A DNA stretch of 64,000 bases from Pithys albifrons albifrons (lineage: Eukaryota > Chordata > Aves > Passeriformes > Thamnophilidae), in the NCBI RefSeq assembly GCF_047495875.1, contig NC_092497.1, forward strand, positions 6,589,513 to 6,653,512, in the 5' to 3' direction. Numbering within the stretch: position 1 is the first letter of the stretch; each line of letters starts with the position of its first letter. The translations under genes and the position numbers were made by a program. The notes beneath the pieces were generated by a model. It ran no database searches. It was not told the origin of the DNA and was given only the letters and a program-made list of their open reading frames with translations. Shown piece by piece: positions 36,601 through 49,543 of this stretch.

Positions 36601-37402
36601 CTTATATGATAAAAGCTGTGAATACCATGTAGTATAATCTAGCACAAAGTAATAAAGGAAGTACAAGACTATCAGAGATCCTGAATTTTTCCCAGGATGG
36701 TGGATATTCACTTACACTTTTTGATTTCTGTAATTTTACTGTGATTCCCTGTTAAAACTATAGTAAGCACTACACAGATATATCCCCCCAGTCCCCCCTC
36801 ACCCTCACCCCTACTCCTTTAGTCACTTTTTCCATTTGACATGAAGAGGTAACCTATATAATTCACTTATAAATCACTTATTCCATTAACCCTCATAAAG
36901 GTCCAAAATTCAAAGACTCAAATGCAGTGAAAGGAATTATCTTCTGATCCCAAAGAAAGTTGCCATTTGAAGAGTCATCTCAAATCCTTTCTGTTGAGAA
37001 TAATATCTGTGTCATCCTTTTTTCATCTTCTTAGAGTACTTATTTCAGGCTAGATTTTCAGTCTAAATTTCAGAAGATAGATTGACCCAAACTACAGTTG
37101 AAACCTCTGAGAGTGTTTAATAACCAAAGCTGGACATTCCTGGCAAAAATCTTTATTTCCATACAATGACAAAGGAAAGAGATGTAATTTAAAGACATCT
37201 ACTTGCAATCTAGAAAAAAAAATAGTAATTAACCATGATACAACCACTTCAGAAATGCCCATAATGATTCCATTCCAGCTTTTGCATCATGCTTTCTAAT
37301 GCTTTGGTCTCATTGCTTCAATCCATTCTTCTTCCTTCTGCTGTGAGGACTTGGAAGACTCAAATGAAAAAGGAAGGAGCTTATACTTTAAAAAGGACTA
37401 TG
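33677..37402. other. Unassigned DNA with an ancient repeat trace
   Basis: No gene was recognised. It includes the ancient repeat fragment at 34950-35085 and a C-rich tract at 36784-36816 that would be G-rich on the minus strand. Confidence 0.5.
34950..35085 (+). mobile_element. Ancient amniote interspersed repeat fragment
   Basis: The + strand reads CACCTGTAGTGCCTGGAAGA, then GGTGGGCTCCCCCTGTAGTA, GATGCTTTGCACACACAC, and later TTTTGCCATGCAGAGCTTGG and CAATAAGCATCTAATAATTA. This follows the block order of a common old amniote repeat (GTAGCGCCTAGGAGCCCC; CCCCATTGTGCTAGGCGCTG; TACAAACAC; CCCTGCCCCAAAGAGCTTAC). I do not give a family name. Confidence 0.5.
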
Positions 37403-37430
37403 TCATCATCATCATCATCATCATCATCAT
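37403..37430. repeat. (TCA)9 triplet array, the RTE 3' tail
   Basis: Nine perfect TCA units plus T lie directly at the left end of the RTE element. On the minus strand this is an ATG tail. RTE elements commonly end in short tandem units rather than poly(A), so this array is best read as part of the element. Confidence 0.9.
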
Positions 37431-37529
37431 GGCTAGGCTTCGTGAACAAAGATTTGAGAAGGGCACTACCCAAAATTGCTGCAAGCATGCTGGTGGCTAA
37501 AAAGGCTGATACAGGATAGGTAAGTCCAG

Positions 37530-40500
37530 TCACAAAAGGCACAACGGAACATCTCCTTTGGTGATACTGGTGAGGAAGGGTTCTTTCTGCGTTGTCTTTT
37601 TCTCCTTGAGACTGACTCTCCGTGCATTCTCAAAGGAAGCAGCAGCATCGTGAATGGTGTGTCTCCATGAACCCTGATTGGAGGCCAGAGTGGACCATTG
37701 GTGGCAGTCAATATGGCCAAGACTGAGGTATAGTTTCAGAAAGTCCTTGTATCTCTTCTTCGGGGCTCCTCTCTTGCTGCAGCTGGGGGCGAGTTCACCA
37801 TAGAGCACAATCTTTGGAAGGCGGTGATCCTCCATCCTGGAGACGTGCCCTGCCCAGCACAGCTGCGTTCTCATCAGCATGGCCTCAATACTGCTGACCT
37901 CTGCCTGTTCAAGAACAGACACATTGGTCACATAATCAGACCAGTGGATGTTTAGGATTGAACGAAGGCAGCGCTGATGGAAGTGTTCGAAGAACTGTAG
38001 GTGGTGGCAATAGATGACCCATAATTCAGACCCATATAAAAGAGTAGACAGTACAATGGCTTTGTAGACACTGATCTTTGCACTTTTCTTCAAGTGTTTA
38101 TTGAACCAGACTCTTTTATGGAGTTTTCCAAAGGCTTTGTATGCCTTTGCTAACCTGTTGTCTATCTCTTTGTCAGTCTTACCATCTGAGGAAATGATAC
38201 TTCTTCAAGATAACTTCCAGCCCACAAAGCTCAGCAGCCTCTGCAAAGCAGGATGTTAAGTGCTGCAGAGTTGCTTCTGTGTCAGCAACAATGGCAGCAT
38301 CATCAGCAAAGCAGCTCGTGGACAAGATGATTTAGGGTCTTAGTGTGGGCCTTCAGTTGCCTTAGGTTGCATAGGCTTCCATCAGTAGGATATTGGATGT
38401 AGATGCTGTTTTCTTCATCGAGGTCTGCCGTGGCTCTTTGGAGCATCATTCTCAAGAAGACTGTGAATAGAGTTGGTGCAAGAACATAACTTTGTTTCAC
38501 ACCATTGGTTATTGGAAAGGGCTCAGAGAGTTCATCGCCATATCTGACCTGTCCACGCTGATCCTCATGTAGCAGGATGATCATTTTGAGGAACTTGGGG
38601 GACATCCCAAAAGTTCCAAGATCTGCCACAGGCTTTTTGTGCTCACAGTGGCAAAAGCTTTGGTGAGGTCAATGAAGGTTACATAGAATCCCTTTTTTTT
38701 GTTCCCTACACTTCTCTTGCAGATGTCTAAGAACAAATACCATGTCCGTGGTGCTCCTATTGGCTCTGAAATCACACTGGCTTTCAGGTAGAAGTTCTTC
38801 TGCAATAGTGGGTACTAATCTGTTCAGGAGTATTCTTGCAAGGATTTTACCAACAATGGAGAGCAAAGTAATACCTCGGTAATTTGAGCAGCCTGATTTT
38901 CTCCTTTCTTCTTGTACAGGGTGATGATGACTGCATCACAAAGATCTGATGGTAGTTCCCCTTGTTCCCAGTAACGCACAACAAGCTCGTGAAATTTGGC
39001 ATGGAGTGCTTGACCTCCTTGCTTCCAGATTTCAGGTGGAATTCCATCAACCCCAGCTGCCTTGCCAGTTTTCACCTGTTGTATGGCCTTAAGTGTCTCT
39101 CCCATAGTAGGGGCTGCACCCAATTCATTTTTCACCGGTTGTTGTGTTATGTGCTGAATTGTTGAGCCTTGGACTACATGGTTGGAAATGAAGAGAGTCT
39201 GAAAATGTTCAGACCATCGGTTCAAGATGGAGATTTTATCCATAAGAAGCATTTGACCATCTGCACTGAGTAGGGGACTTTGAACCTGGTGTGTGGATCC
39301 GTACAGTGCTTTCAGGGCCCCATAGAATCCTCTTTGGTCTCCCAAATCTGAGCATAGTTGTGTCTTTTCTGCTAGGCTGAGCCACCACTTGTTCTGGATG
39401 TCTTGAAGTTTCTGTTGGAGCTTCCTACATGAAAGATGAAAGGCAATTTTTCTTACATGGCAAGATGGCTGAGCAAGGTGTGCCCAGTGAGCAGTTCTCT
39501 TCTTCTTCAACAATTCCTGGATCTCTTGACTGTTTTCATCTCTTGATTGTTTTCTTGGATCCCTAAGGATTCTTCAGAGGACTGCAGGATGCTATTTTTA
39601 ATATTTTGCCAAAGTGATTCGAAGAGGGATCTACGGGATTATCTTTAAGTCTACTTTGAAGGTTTATCCGAAAGATGTCTCTCACTGTAGCTGTTTGAAG
39701 ATTGTTAAATTAGAGCCTCCTCCTTGGAATGCCATGTCTCTCAGGTTTGGGCTTGAAGTGAAAGTTAAGTTTGCAACGCACAAGGCAGTGGTCTGTTTGA
39801 CAATCTGCACTAGGCATCACTCGAGTATGATGGACATCACCAACATTTCACTGTTGCACTAAGACGTAGTCAATGAAGTGCCAGTGCTTGGATCAAGGAT
39901 GCATCCAGGTTGTCTTCAGGCTGTCTTTTTGTTGAAAGATAGCGTTGGTGATGGTGAGCTGCTGTTCTGCACAAAACTCTAGCAGGAAGCATCCATTGTC
40001 ACTGCAGTTTCCAATGCCATGCTTGCCCAGGACTTCTTTCCAAGCTTCAGAGTTCTTACCTACTTTGGCATTGAAGTCACCAAGTATTATGATCTTATCA
40101 TCTGCAGGAATATTTTGGGTAAGGCGGTACAGGTCGGTGTAGAATTTGTCTTTTTCTGCTGGGTCAGCCTGGGAAGTTGGAGCATATACACTAAAAAGAA
40201 CAACATGTTGCTTGTTGTGTAGTGCAATGCATAAGGACACAATTCGATCGGAATGACCTGTCAGCAAATTTGCAAGTTTGAAAACAATGGAGTTTTTAAT
40301 CATGAAGCCAACTCCTGAAAGGTGTCTTTCGGTTTTGGGTTTGCCTGACCAGGAGTGTGTAGCCGGCACCATGTTCTTTAAGGCTGCCTTCCTCATGAAG
40401 ATGAACTTCACTGAGAGCAGCAATGTTGATATTGAGTCGTGACAGTTTGTGGGCAATTTGAGCAGAATGACGGTCAGGACATCCACTATCCACAGTATCA

Positions 40501-40544
40501 AGCATGGTTCTGATGTTCCAACATGCGAGTGTTAGTTTGAACAC
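37530..40544 (-). pseudogene. Broken RTE endonuclease-reverse transcriptase ORF
   Basis: The endonuclease starts near 40544 (WNIRTMLD; catalytic Glu in AALSEVHL). In a shifted frame it continues with YAPTS and GDFNAKVG (40081-40058) and ends with a HWHFIDYVLV and TDHCLV region near 39870-39780. The reverse transcriptase starts by about 39513 (GKAAGVDGIPPE, then IITLYKKKG). It continues in other frames with NYRGITLLSIVGK and the palm FIDLTKAF (38676-38653). The catalytic FADD (38310-38299) is intact, but a frameshift immediately precedes it. The last 220 codons, down to 37530, are again open. About 40 codons normally found between the FADD region and the ISSDGKTDKEI segment are missing near 38200. 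At least five frame changes are present. Confidence 0.85.
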
Positions 40545-41310
40545 ACCTTTGCAGGCAGGTGTATGCCTTTGAAATCTCTTTGTTTTTGTTTGACCACATT
40601 GGAAGATGCCGGTTGACTGCGGTTATCCAACCTGGTGTGGAGATGAGCTTTGTTTAGGCCACCTTTTCTAGGTCCCTCTCCATGTGGAGCAAGCAGTGCT
40701 GTCCCTAGAAAAGGCTGCTTGGTCGTTCAGGATGCTGCTGCAAGAGACTGTCATCTCCGTGGTCAAGTCTCGAATGACCAATATCCTGAACTGACTGCAT
40801 GCAGGGTTGGGTATGAGGCTTCCAGCACTTCCTATCATCTGCCATTTCGACCCTAACCTGTTGCTACAGGGCTTTGCAATGTGGGTGAATCCTTGAAGCC
40901 TGCACAACGGATTTTTTAGGTGAGGCACAATGTGCGTGGAACTGTTCCCACACTTTAGTCCTAAGGTTCATCTGCCAGGGCCTAGAGAGCTTGGACGGTG
41001 ACAGCAAATACCTCAGGACGCAGGTTTGGTTAGAGTATGCTTCTCATAGATGGATGGCCTTATAAGGCTAAGTGAGCTCCATCTGCCTGGGTTTGGAGTA
41101 AGAGTTGTCCTTCTCCTAGGATGGTTCCAGAGGGCTAGCAAGCCCATCCTGCCCATGGACACCCTTTGTCTGACCCTTCCACTGAGACTTGACTGGCATG
41201 TCACAAACTGGAGGCACAAACTACTGGAGGCACAAACTACCACCAGTATAGCACACAACCTCATGTGGGCATGCAAGCTTCTCCCCCTGACAAGGGGGTG
41301 TCCCCGGAAA

Positions 41311-42637
41311 AATAAGATATACATTCAGAAAGAGGAAACAAGATTTAATCTAAATAATAGTTACTACCAACAAACACATTTATTCCATGTGGAATAATAA
41401 CAGCTGGGCATCCTTTAAGACCTTAAGTGAATGAGAATATCTTTTCATATCGGAAGTGAATTGCTCATTTAAGCAAGTGTTTACTTGTTTATTCTGGGCT
41501 TTCACGTCTTAAAATGCATCATTCTTACTATCATAAGGAGCTAATTAAGTGCAAATCTTCCTCATGGAAGTACATAAAAGAAGGGTTATGATAGAATCAT
41601 TGCATTGCTTCTTCTTAGATAGACACTAGAGAAGTTGATCCAAATTTAAAGGAAATTAATTTCTCAAAGATGACTTGAAATGTGGAACAAAAAAAAAATA
41701 AAGTGCTCAAAAAGCTCTTGAGAAATTATTTGTGTATGTTACATTTTATCAGACTAACCCATAAATGGTTCAATATGTCAGGTTCAACATTTAGAGCCTG
41801 AATTTGCACGTGCAGATTGAGTAATTGTCAATGTATCTGACAGCATCATCTCTTTAGGAAACAAGTAATTTAGATGGCCTAAGGGTATACTCCTCAGACT
41901 TATGGTCCTGATATTGATATAAATAGGCATATACCTTTAGAGGACTGTTTGTCCCCAGGGATGAGAGAAGGGCTATCAAACATATTTAGTTTCCCACCTA
42001 GGTCATGGATAAAGCCCAGTTACATATCATGTCAAAGATATTAATATTCAAGCACCATTCAATCATTTATTTGTTTATAACTTGTTTTAGATTTATGCTG
42101 AAAATGTAATTCATAAAATTAATGCAGATTCAAACTGTAATTCCAGTGTTCAAGCTTTCAAAAGGAAGACTGATCCTGCACAGATTCATCTTTGCAATCC
42201 CTTAGTCCTCACATAGTCTTACAGCTACACTTTTAAAGCCTCTTTAACTTATTTGTAATCTATAAATAAGATCTCAGAATAATAGTCTTGAAGGATATGA
42301 TGAGATTTTTTTTTATTTTGTGAAGAAAAATGAAAGTGCATGGCTGCATGAGGTTCTCTTAAAAAGCAGAAATAAAGCACATGCAGAAAGAAAAGCATAT
42401 GCAAAAATCTTAGTTGTGCTGTTATGAAACTTGAGTTTATTATGTACTTTCATTTCTCAAAATTTGAGTTTTGGTCTTTTTTCTCCTTCTGTGAAGCCAA
42501 TGTGCATGCACAACACTGCCAAACCTTTCCCCTTCTCTGAATTTATGTTCAGCCTTGGACAACATTCATAATCTTTTTTGCCTCAATAGTCGTATCCACA
42601 AAAGTAAACAGTGGTCCTGCTGGTATCTTTATTAAAG
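41311..42637. other. Unassigned DNA
   Basis: No gene or element was recognised between the RTE 5' end and the next CR1. Confidence 0.5.
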
Positions 42638-43080
42638 AATCATAGAATCAGTTGGGTTGGAAGAGACGTCTGAGATCATCAAGTCCAACCCTTAATCCAA
42701 CCCCTCTTTGATTACTAGATCATGGCACTAAGTGCCACATCCAGTCTCACCTTAAAAACCTCCAGAGTTGGAGAATCCACCTCCCTGAGCAGGCCATTTC
42801 AATGCCTGACCACTCTCTCTGTAAAGAACTTCTTCCTGATATCCAAACTAAACCTCCCCTGCCAGAGCTTAAGCCCATGCCCTCTTGTCCTACTGTTGGT
42901 TGCCTGAGAGAAAAGACCAATACCCACCTGGCTACAACCTCCTTTCAGGTAGTTGTAGAGAGTGATAAGGTCTCTCCTGAGCCTTCTCTTCTCCAGGTTA
43001 AACAACCCAAGCTTCCTCAGCCTTTCCTCACAGGACTTGTGCCCAAGTCCTTTCACCAGCCTTGTTGCTCTTCTCAAGTA
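42638..43080 (-). mobile_element. CR1 LINE 3' end with ORF2 C-terminus
   Basis: The tail (GAATCATAGAATCAGTTGGG) is at the left. A minus-strand frame (42799 to about 43080) gives [40 protein letters not shown] and LKGGCSQ, the CR1 ORF2 C-terminus, continuing to [15 protein letters not shown]. It is 5'-truncated within ORF2, so the reverse transcriptase core is absent. The open frame continues to 43203 by chance into flanking DNA. Confidence 0.92.
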
Positions 43081-46000
43081 CTTGAGATCTTTGGACAAAT
43101 GCCTCTTTAGTGTGGAAGCATGGAACATTATTAATGAATAACAATTGATCTCAATCATTTTAAAAACAAAACAAATCCCAACAGCAACAGAAAACCCCTC
43201 CACATCCTACTGGAAGACCTTACTGCACTGTGACAACATTTCTTGATGTTGTTTTTGAAATGGAAGGGCTAATTTAATCATATCTTTCCCATCTTCCATA
43301 AACCACAGGCAGTACATCTCCTTGTGGACACAGACTTAAAGAAACACAACAAAGCAGCAAAGTTTAAAAATAATTTAGTATAGATTTTTTTTTGTCTAAG
43401 CATAAAAGGTCCTCTATAACCAGTTCCTTAACAATAGGAAAATAAAAAAGGAAAACTGTTGCTATTATTTTTGACAGTCTGCTAGCACAGAGCACCATGC
43501 TGGCAGCACTGTCTTCAGTGACATACACTCCTCTCCCCTTTCCGAAATCTGCTTGTGAAACTTATTTTTTTCCGGGAACAAGATCCTGTTTTGCCTGGGT
43601 TACTTGCTTAAATCTGAATAACAAATATCTGGGACAACAGGGGTATCATCTATTCTATATGATCAAGAGAGAAATATGTAAGTAACAAGTCTCATAATTA
43701 TTCTGAGATTCATTATAGAGACAATGAACAAACACACCACTTTCAGTTAATCTAAAAATTAGTTCATAGTAGGAGTTAGCACTTGCCAAAAAAAGATCAC
43801 AAAGGGTGTTGACCACTTAAAAATAATTTAATAAATATTAAAGATAAATATCTAAAAGAAGCATTATATTATACAATCTGGAATATATTAAATATGTCAT
43901 TTAATTTTTCTCTTAGTATTGCTCAGTTAAATACACCAGTAGTAATGATAGAATATTCTCTTACATGATTCTGGATATTTCTAACAGACGCCGTACATCT
44001 CTCCTATGAAATCAAAGCTTTATTCCATTCTAATAGGTGACGTTAACTTGAAATCAATGGTTTTGGAATTTACCTTTGAGAATCATAGCAGTGGGGATGA
44101 TTTTCCCTCATCTATGCTAAAAGTGAATTCTGGGCAAGGATCATTATGTAGCTTGTCTCTGCAGTTAATGGAGAGAGGTGGAAATGGGTCACCTCTCTTA
44201 GGCATCATATTAGGATGAATCACCCTCTGGAGGTATCTAACTCCCTTCATTGATTACAGAAAGCCTTGACATGTAGCTTAAACAGGAGGCAACCAGTGTT
44301 ATGGGAGATGACTCCTACATTTAGCTCTGGAATCAAGTTTTAATGCCTAGATTTTTAAAGCTATTTCAGCCTAAGCATCATAAGATGCAATTCATTTAAA
44401 TAGCTAAGATCCATTTTCAGAAGTGGCTTAAACACTTATATAGCTATTAACATGCATAAAGAGGCAAATAGACATCAAATGAGTATTCCAACTGTTCACA
44501 TATGCCTAATTCCATTCAAAATCAATGCATAGATAGCTTTGAAAATCTCACTAGGCACGTATCTATCTAAATACTTGAATGCTCTGAAGAATCTAATCCT
44601 TGGTCTTTCACCATATACAGAGGAAGTAAACTAGGCTTAGAAACAACTTTTCACCTGTATAAAAACTTCCCTCTTACCTTTAAAACTCAAGACCCTTTAT
44701 CTTTGCAGTGCAACATAAAGGTGACTTGTCATTCTTTGTCCCTAAAATAGTATTTCTGTGTATGCAAACAGAATTGAAATATTTTTTTAATCTGCCCTCA
44801 CTGCTATAACACATTGCAAAAACTAGCATCCATTCTGCTAAACAATTTTATTTCTATTATTTTATTTTCCTTTTGCAGCACTAATTTTTGAGTGCTTCTT
44901 TCTCCTCTGATATATACATATCTTCCATGTGCTTTACATCCCATTCTACAGCTTTGAGTGGTGGATTGTTCTTTTATCATCATGTCTCATATATCCTTTT
45001 ACATTGCTCTTCTCACCTCACTTGGCTTTGCTACACCTCCCAATTTAGTTGCATCCATTAATTTAATAACTGTGTTATTGACTCTCATTTACAGATCATT
45101 AGTGAAGATAAAGCTGGACCGAGTGTTAATCCTTAAGGCACATCATTAGACTCTTTCTTGCTACTCAATACACCACTATTTATCATCACCTTTAATTTAA
45201 ACTCCTGTAGCGACTTCTTAGCCTGTGTGAATGTATCCATAAGCATCTGAATTCAAATGAATTGCAATGTTCAGACTTTGTGAAACACACCCATTGTGCG
45301 AATTCCAGCTATAAAGCACCACAAAACCCACAGAGTGTATTGTGAGTCACATGCACTGCACTATCAGGTGATGCCAAGCATTGTCCAGCTTATGGATGTG
45401 GAGATTTTTGGGCAGAAGCAGTGAGTTTTGATCCATGCAAATATATATGATTTGATATGCAAGACCCTGCCAATTCTAAGAAGACCAATTTGATACATCA
45501 GTTAATTATTTATGCACAGTTCTTCTGTTAGACTGGCTGCACCCTCTCATTTTGTATTCATAAAGGGTTTTTCTTTTTTTTAAATTTTTTTTTCTTATTT
45601 TTTTCCTGATAAACAAAAAGTAGGAAATACTTAGATGCTGATCACAAATGTCAGATTCCAATCCTTTTTCCACTTAGAACTGCAACATTTTATGTATTAT
45701 CACATATTATAGCCGGTTTAGCATTTCAGTGTTAATTCATCTCTGAGTTTCAGAGCACAGAAAAAATGCTTTATTCTTGTTTTATTGCTCATCACTCCAT
45801 AAAAGTTCTTTTCTGTTTGTATTAAATATTCTTTTGAGAAAAATGATGATTAAAATGTCCCCCCAGTCAAGACATCTATTAATAAAGGGAAAAGTAAGTG
45901 TGGATAGAAAGCTAGCCACATTTTGTCACAGGCAACCCTGGAAAAGTCCCATCTCTTTCATGGATTCAGTTGACCTTATGAAAGGATACTATAAGTCTAA

Positions 46001-48444
46001 TCAAAATCTTTTTTTTTTTTTCTTTATACTCACTTGTCTTCTTTAATCTATTTTTTGCCTGACTTCCATCATCAGAGAATCTAAACTTACCAAAAAAAAA
46101 AAAAAAAAAGAAAAAGGAAAAAAAAAGAAAAAATGGAGAAACAGAATACTTACACTTCCAACATTATTTTGAGATACGAGTATGACTAGCTCTATTTTAG
46201 AGTTATAACACTTGGAAAAAGGTAAAGAAGTTTGTGGTATCAGTTAAAAAATGCAAGTGGATTTTTTGAGTTTAAGCATAGTTTCTCAACAGCTGGGTCA
46301 GTTTTCCTTTTCTAGTTGATGGATGATTAGTAAAGCTGTTGAAAGTGTTTGGCTTTGAAGCATAATTCCCTTAAGCTTCTTGTGAGAACTGAGTCTTCAT
46401 ATCTCACTAGACAACCTTGGTAATCCCTACCTCTGTATTCTTGGGTGTAACCTGAGACACGTTTCAGTACCACCTGTAACATAAATTACTGTTTCACTTA
46501 ATACTATAGTCAGATGATGGGAGTTTTCTTTTGATACTGTGAAAATCATTACCGTCACATTTATCCTTCCTTCTTCCTGATATTAAAAAAAAAAAAAAAA
46601 AGAAAATGGAAGTAGACTCCTCCATCATTCAGTAGATGAGAAAATGCTGCAGTATTCTGCTGAGAGATTTCCTTACCAGAGTCTTACTACCCAAAGGTTT
46701 TACAGTACAGATATCCCAACTGAATTAATATTAAGTTCCTACCTACTTCTGACACAGTAGTACATCATCAAGCAGCAGGGCAGAAGCAAGAATAAATTAG
46801 GCAGTCAAGGCCTGAGTGTTTTGAAACTGTAAACCAAGAGACTCCACACAAAGGAAACCAGCTGGTCAGTCAGTGCCCAGAAAAGAAATTAATCTGTTTA
46901 ACTATCAACCTCATTGTTTAGTTCTTTAGTGTTTTATTGGCAAACAATATTATCATCAAATCTTGTAGTGTCCCTATTCCTACCAGCATCAAGAAGAATT
47001 CTCCTTTAAAAATGGCCTTATTTTTTACTTTCCACAACATTGTTTATGGACAGTAAAATAATGCAAAAAGATTTGGTGAAAAATGTGTACTGGTATTTTT
47101 ATTTCCCCACCTTACACCTTAATTTTTAAATAATAATTAAAAAAGTACAGCTTAAGTATGTTGGTTCAAATGGTAACACCTCAGAGATATTTCAAATGGT
47201 GAATTATGTTGCCATTCTTCATCACAGCCAGGGCTCTGTGAATGGATTATAGCTCCCATAATGTAAAGAGTTACATACCCGTTTACCTGGAAAAGTGAGG
47301 AGGCCTATTACTTGAGTCCCATAGAAAATGAAAAGGTAAGATGAACCCTCTAAAACTGCTGCATCATTCCCAGGCTACAGTAATGGTAACTGATAAGAAG
47401 GGTTCCTACTGCTTCCTGTCATTTTCAAAATCCTACTCAGAACAAGGTTTGCCCATTTTCCTGCTGAAAACCTGCTTCATCCTGACAGATGCCAACCACA
47501 TGGAAGGTTTCAATTAAAATTCAGGTATCAGTGTCAATGAATGATAAATGAGGGAATCCAACCCATATTTGAATTCCCTCCACCTCCCATTTTCCTTAAC
47601 ATAATCACTGATACAGTCTTTTCAGTTTTTACTCATTTTAATTGTGCATGATTTATTTCCTTGTTTCATCAGTTCCATCTATCAGAGAAAAATGAGAGTT
47701 ATGAAAAGAAATCTGAAGGCTGCCAAATACTGACTTTTTTATTAATTTTTTCTGTGTATATGATTAATTTCCTCCTAGAACACTGGAGTGACAGCTACAT
47801 GCACTCTGATTCATGTTTCAAATAATGAAATTATGGCAGTATTTAAAACAATATACACACTTATAATAAACCTCCCCTCCTTCTTAACGTTTACATACTG
47901 AACAGTGAAAGGGTTAGACCTATGGACTCATGTACCTTGGAAAATCTTAATTATTCTGTCCCTTCCAAAGATAGTGGTATTTAAGCCATATTATTTTAGA
48001 ATAAAGGTTTCACTTTCCCTAAGCGTTAGGTCTTTTGTTAAAAAAAAAAAAAAAGAAAAAGAAAAAAGAAAAAAAAAGAAAAAAAGCAAAGAAAAGAAGA
48101 AAAACATTTAACTTTGACATTTCATTTATAGGCATTTTAATTATCTGGATGGTTTCCTTTAAATGCTAGATGTAGGCAGTGAAAATTTGTACTTACAGAA
48201 GGAGAAACTGCTTCCAGGAGATCCTAATTTTCATGTGTTATGAATTTTAATGCCTTATGTGGGTCAGGTTTTCACAGCCTTAGAAAAGGGAATACATTGA
48301 CCTTAAACTATTGTACAGTTGTAATAGTATTTTTAGTTTCTATTGGTTATTTGCAGGCTGAAGCTCTATTTTGTTTATGCTTCATTTTCTACTTCCTTTT
48401 CACAGTATCAGAAAAGTCCAAAGGCTTCAGAGAGCAGGCTATTA
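43081..48444. other. Unassigned AT-rich DNA
   Basis: No gene was recognised in more than 5 kb. A-rich tracts occur at 46092-46133, 46586-46602 and 48040-48105, and a T-rich stretch at about 45568-45605. Open frames are below 90 codons. Confidence 0.5.
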
Positions 48445-48768
<324 letters not shown>

Positions 48769-49437
48769 CCACCTCATAACTTTTAAAAAGACAAATACAA
48801 GTAACTATGAAATCCACCAGTCCATGGGGTCAGGAAGTTTTCACCCAATCCTGTCAGTTTGGACTGCTATTTTTGAGATAATGAATCCCTGAACTCCCCT
48901 CTTGCAGTATCTCCCATTAATGAAGCTGAATTTTTATAGAACATTCTTTCCTTTTTTTTTTTCCCTCCCCATCTCACATCCCTTTTCCCTGCAGTTTCAT
49001 TCTGCTTCCTACATTGTTAGGGATGTAGACTACTACTGACCCTTCAGGGAGAATTTTGAAATAATTTTATTTACTCTTAATTTGGTGCTATTTTTATTTT
49101 TTCTTATCCTTGTCACTATTTTCTCCTTTTCTTTTGTGTTGACAAGTATAAATAGCAGAAGCAGCTGTAGGAAATTTAACCAGAACACTGCAATACCTGA
49201 AATTTCATCACCCCAAAGAACAGCAACTTGGTTCTTTTGTAAATCATAATGATGTCCTTCCTTGAGGCTCAGAGAGTAAGAAAAAAAAAGGAAAAAAAAT
49301 TAAAATAATAATAAAAAACCCAAGTGTTCTGAGCCTAATGCTGGTTTAAGTTGCATCAGTACCTTTGTCTTGTAAAAGGAGCTATAGCCACTCTGGCAAA
49401 CCGTAGTGTCTAAAACTAATTATCAAGATATAACAAT

Positions 49438-49543
49438 GAACTACCTGGTCTATTGGGTGGCATCCCTGCCCATGGTATAGGAGGTGGAATTATATGATCC
49501 TCAAGATCCCTTCTGACCCAAACTATTCTATTATCCTATCATA
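49438..49543 (+). mobile_element. CR1 LINE 3' end (+ strand)
   Basis: CTACCTGGTCTATTGGGTGG, then CATCCCTGCCCATGGTATAG, GGTGGAATTATATGATCCTC and CTTCTGACCCAAACTATTCT end in a decayed tail. This is the final 100 bp of a CR1, in the less common orientation for this window. Confidence 0.85.

Larger units (their letters stand above)
37403..41310 (-). mobile_element. RTE-clade LINE fossil, nearly full length (AviRTE-like)
   Basis: The element reads on the minus strand from a 5' end near 41310 to a 3' tail of nine ATG triplets (TCA on the + strand) at 37403-37430. The 5' region (about 40560-41310) is GC-richer, carries a CCCCCT/AGGGGG hairpin at 41283-41298 and a 16-bp tandem duplication at 41207-41238. 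An apurinic-type endonuclease and a reverse transcriptase follow. Gene order, the WNIRTMLD start and the C-terminal LLYGSE and RWAGHV-like region identify the RTE clade rather than CR1. In birds the known RTE family is AviRTE, and assignment to it is inference. It is far too broken to be active. No clear target-site duplication was found. Confidence 0.85.

Noticed and set aside
37403..37430. Independent trinucleotide microsatellite
   Set aside because: It sits exactly at the RTE 3' terminus and is better explained as that element's tail.
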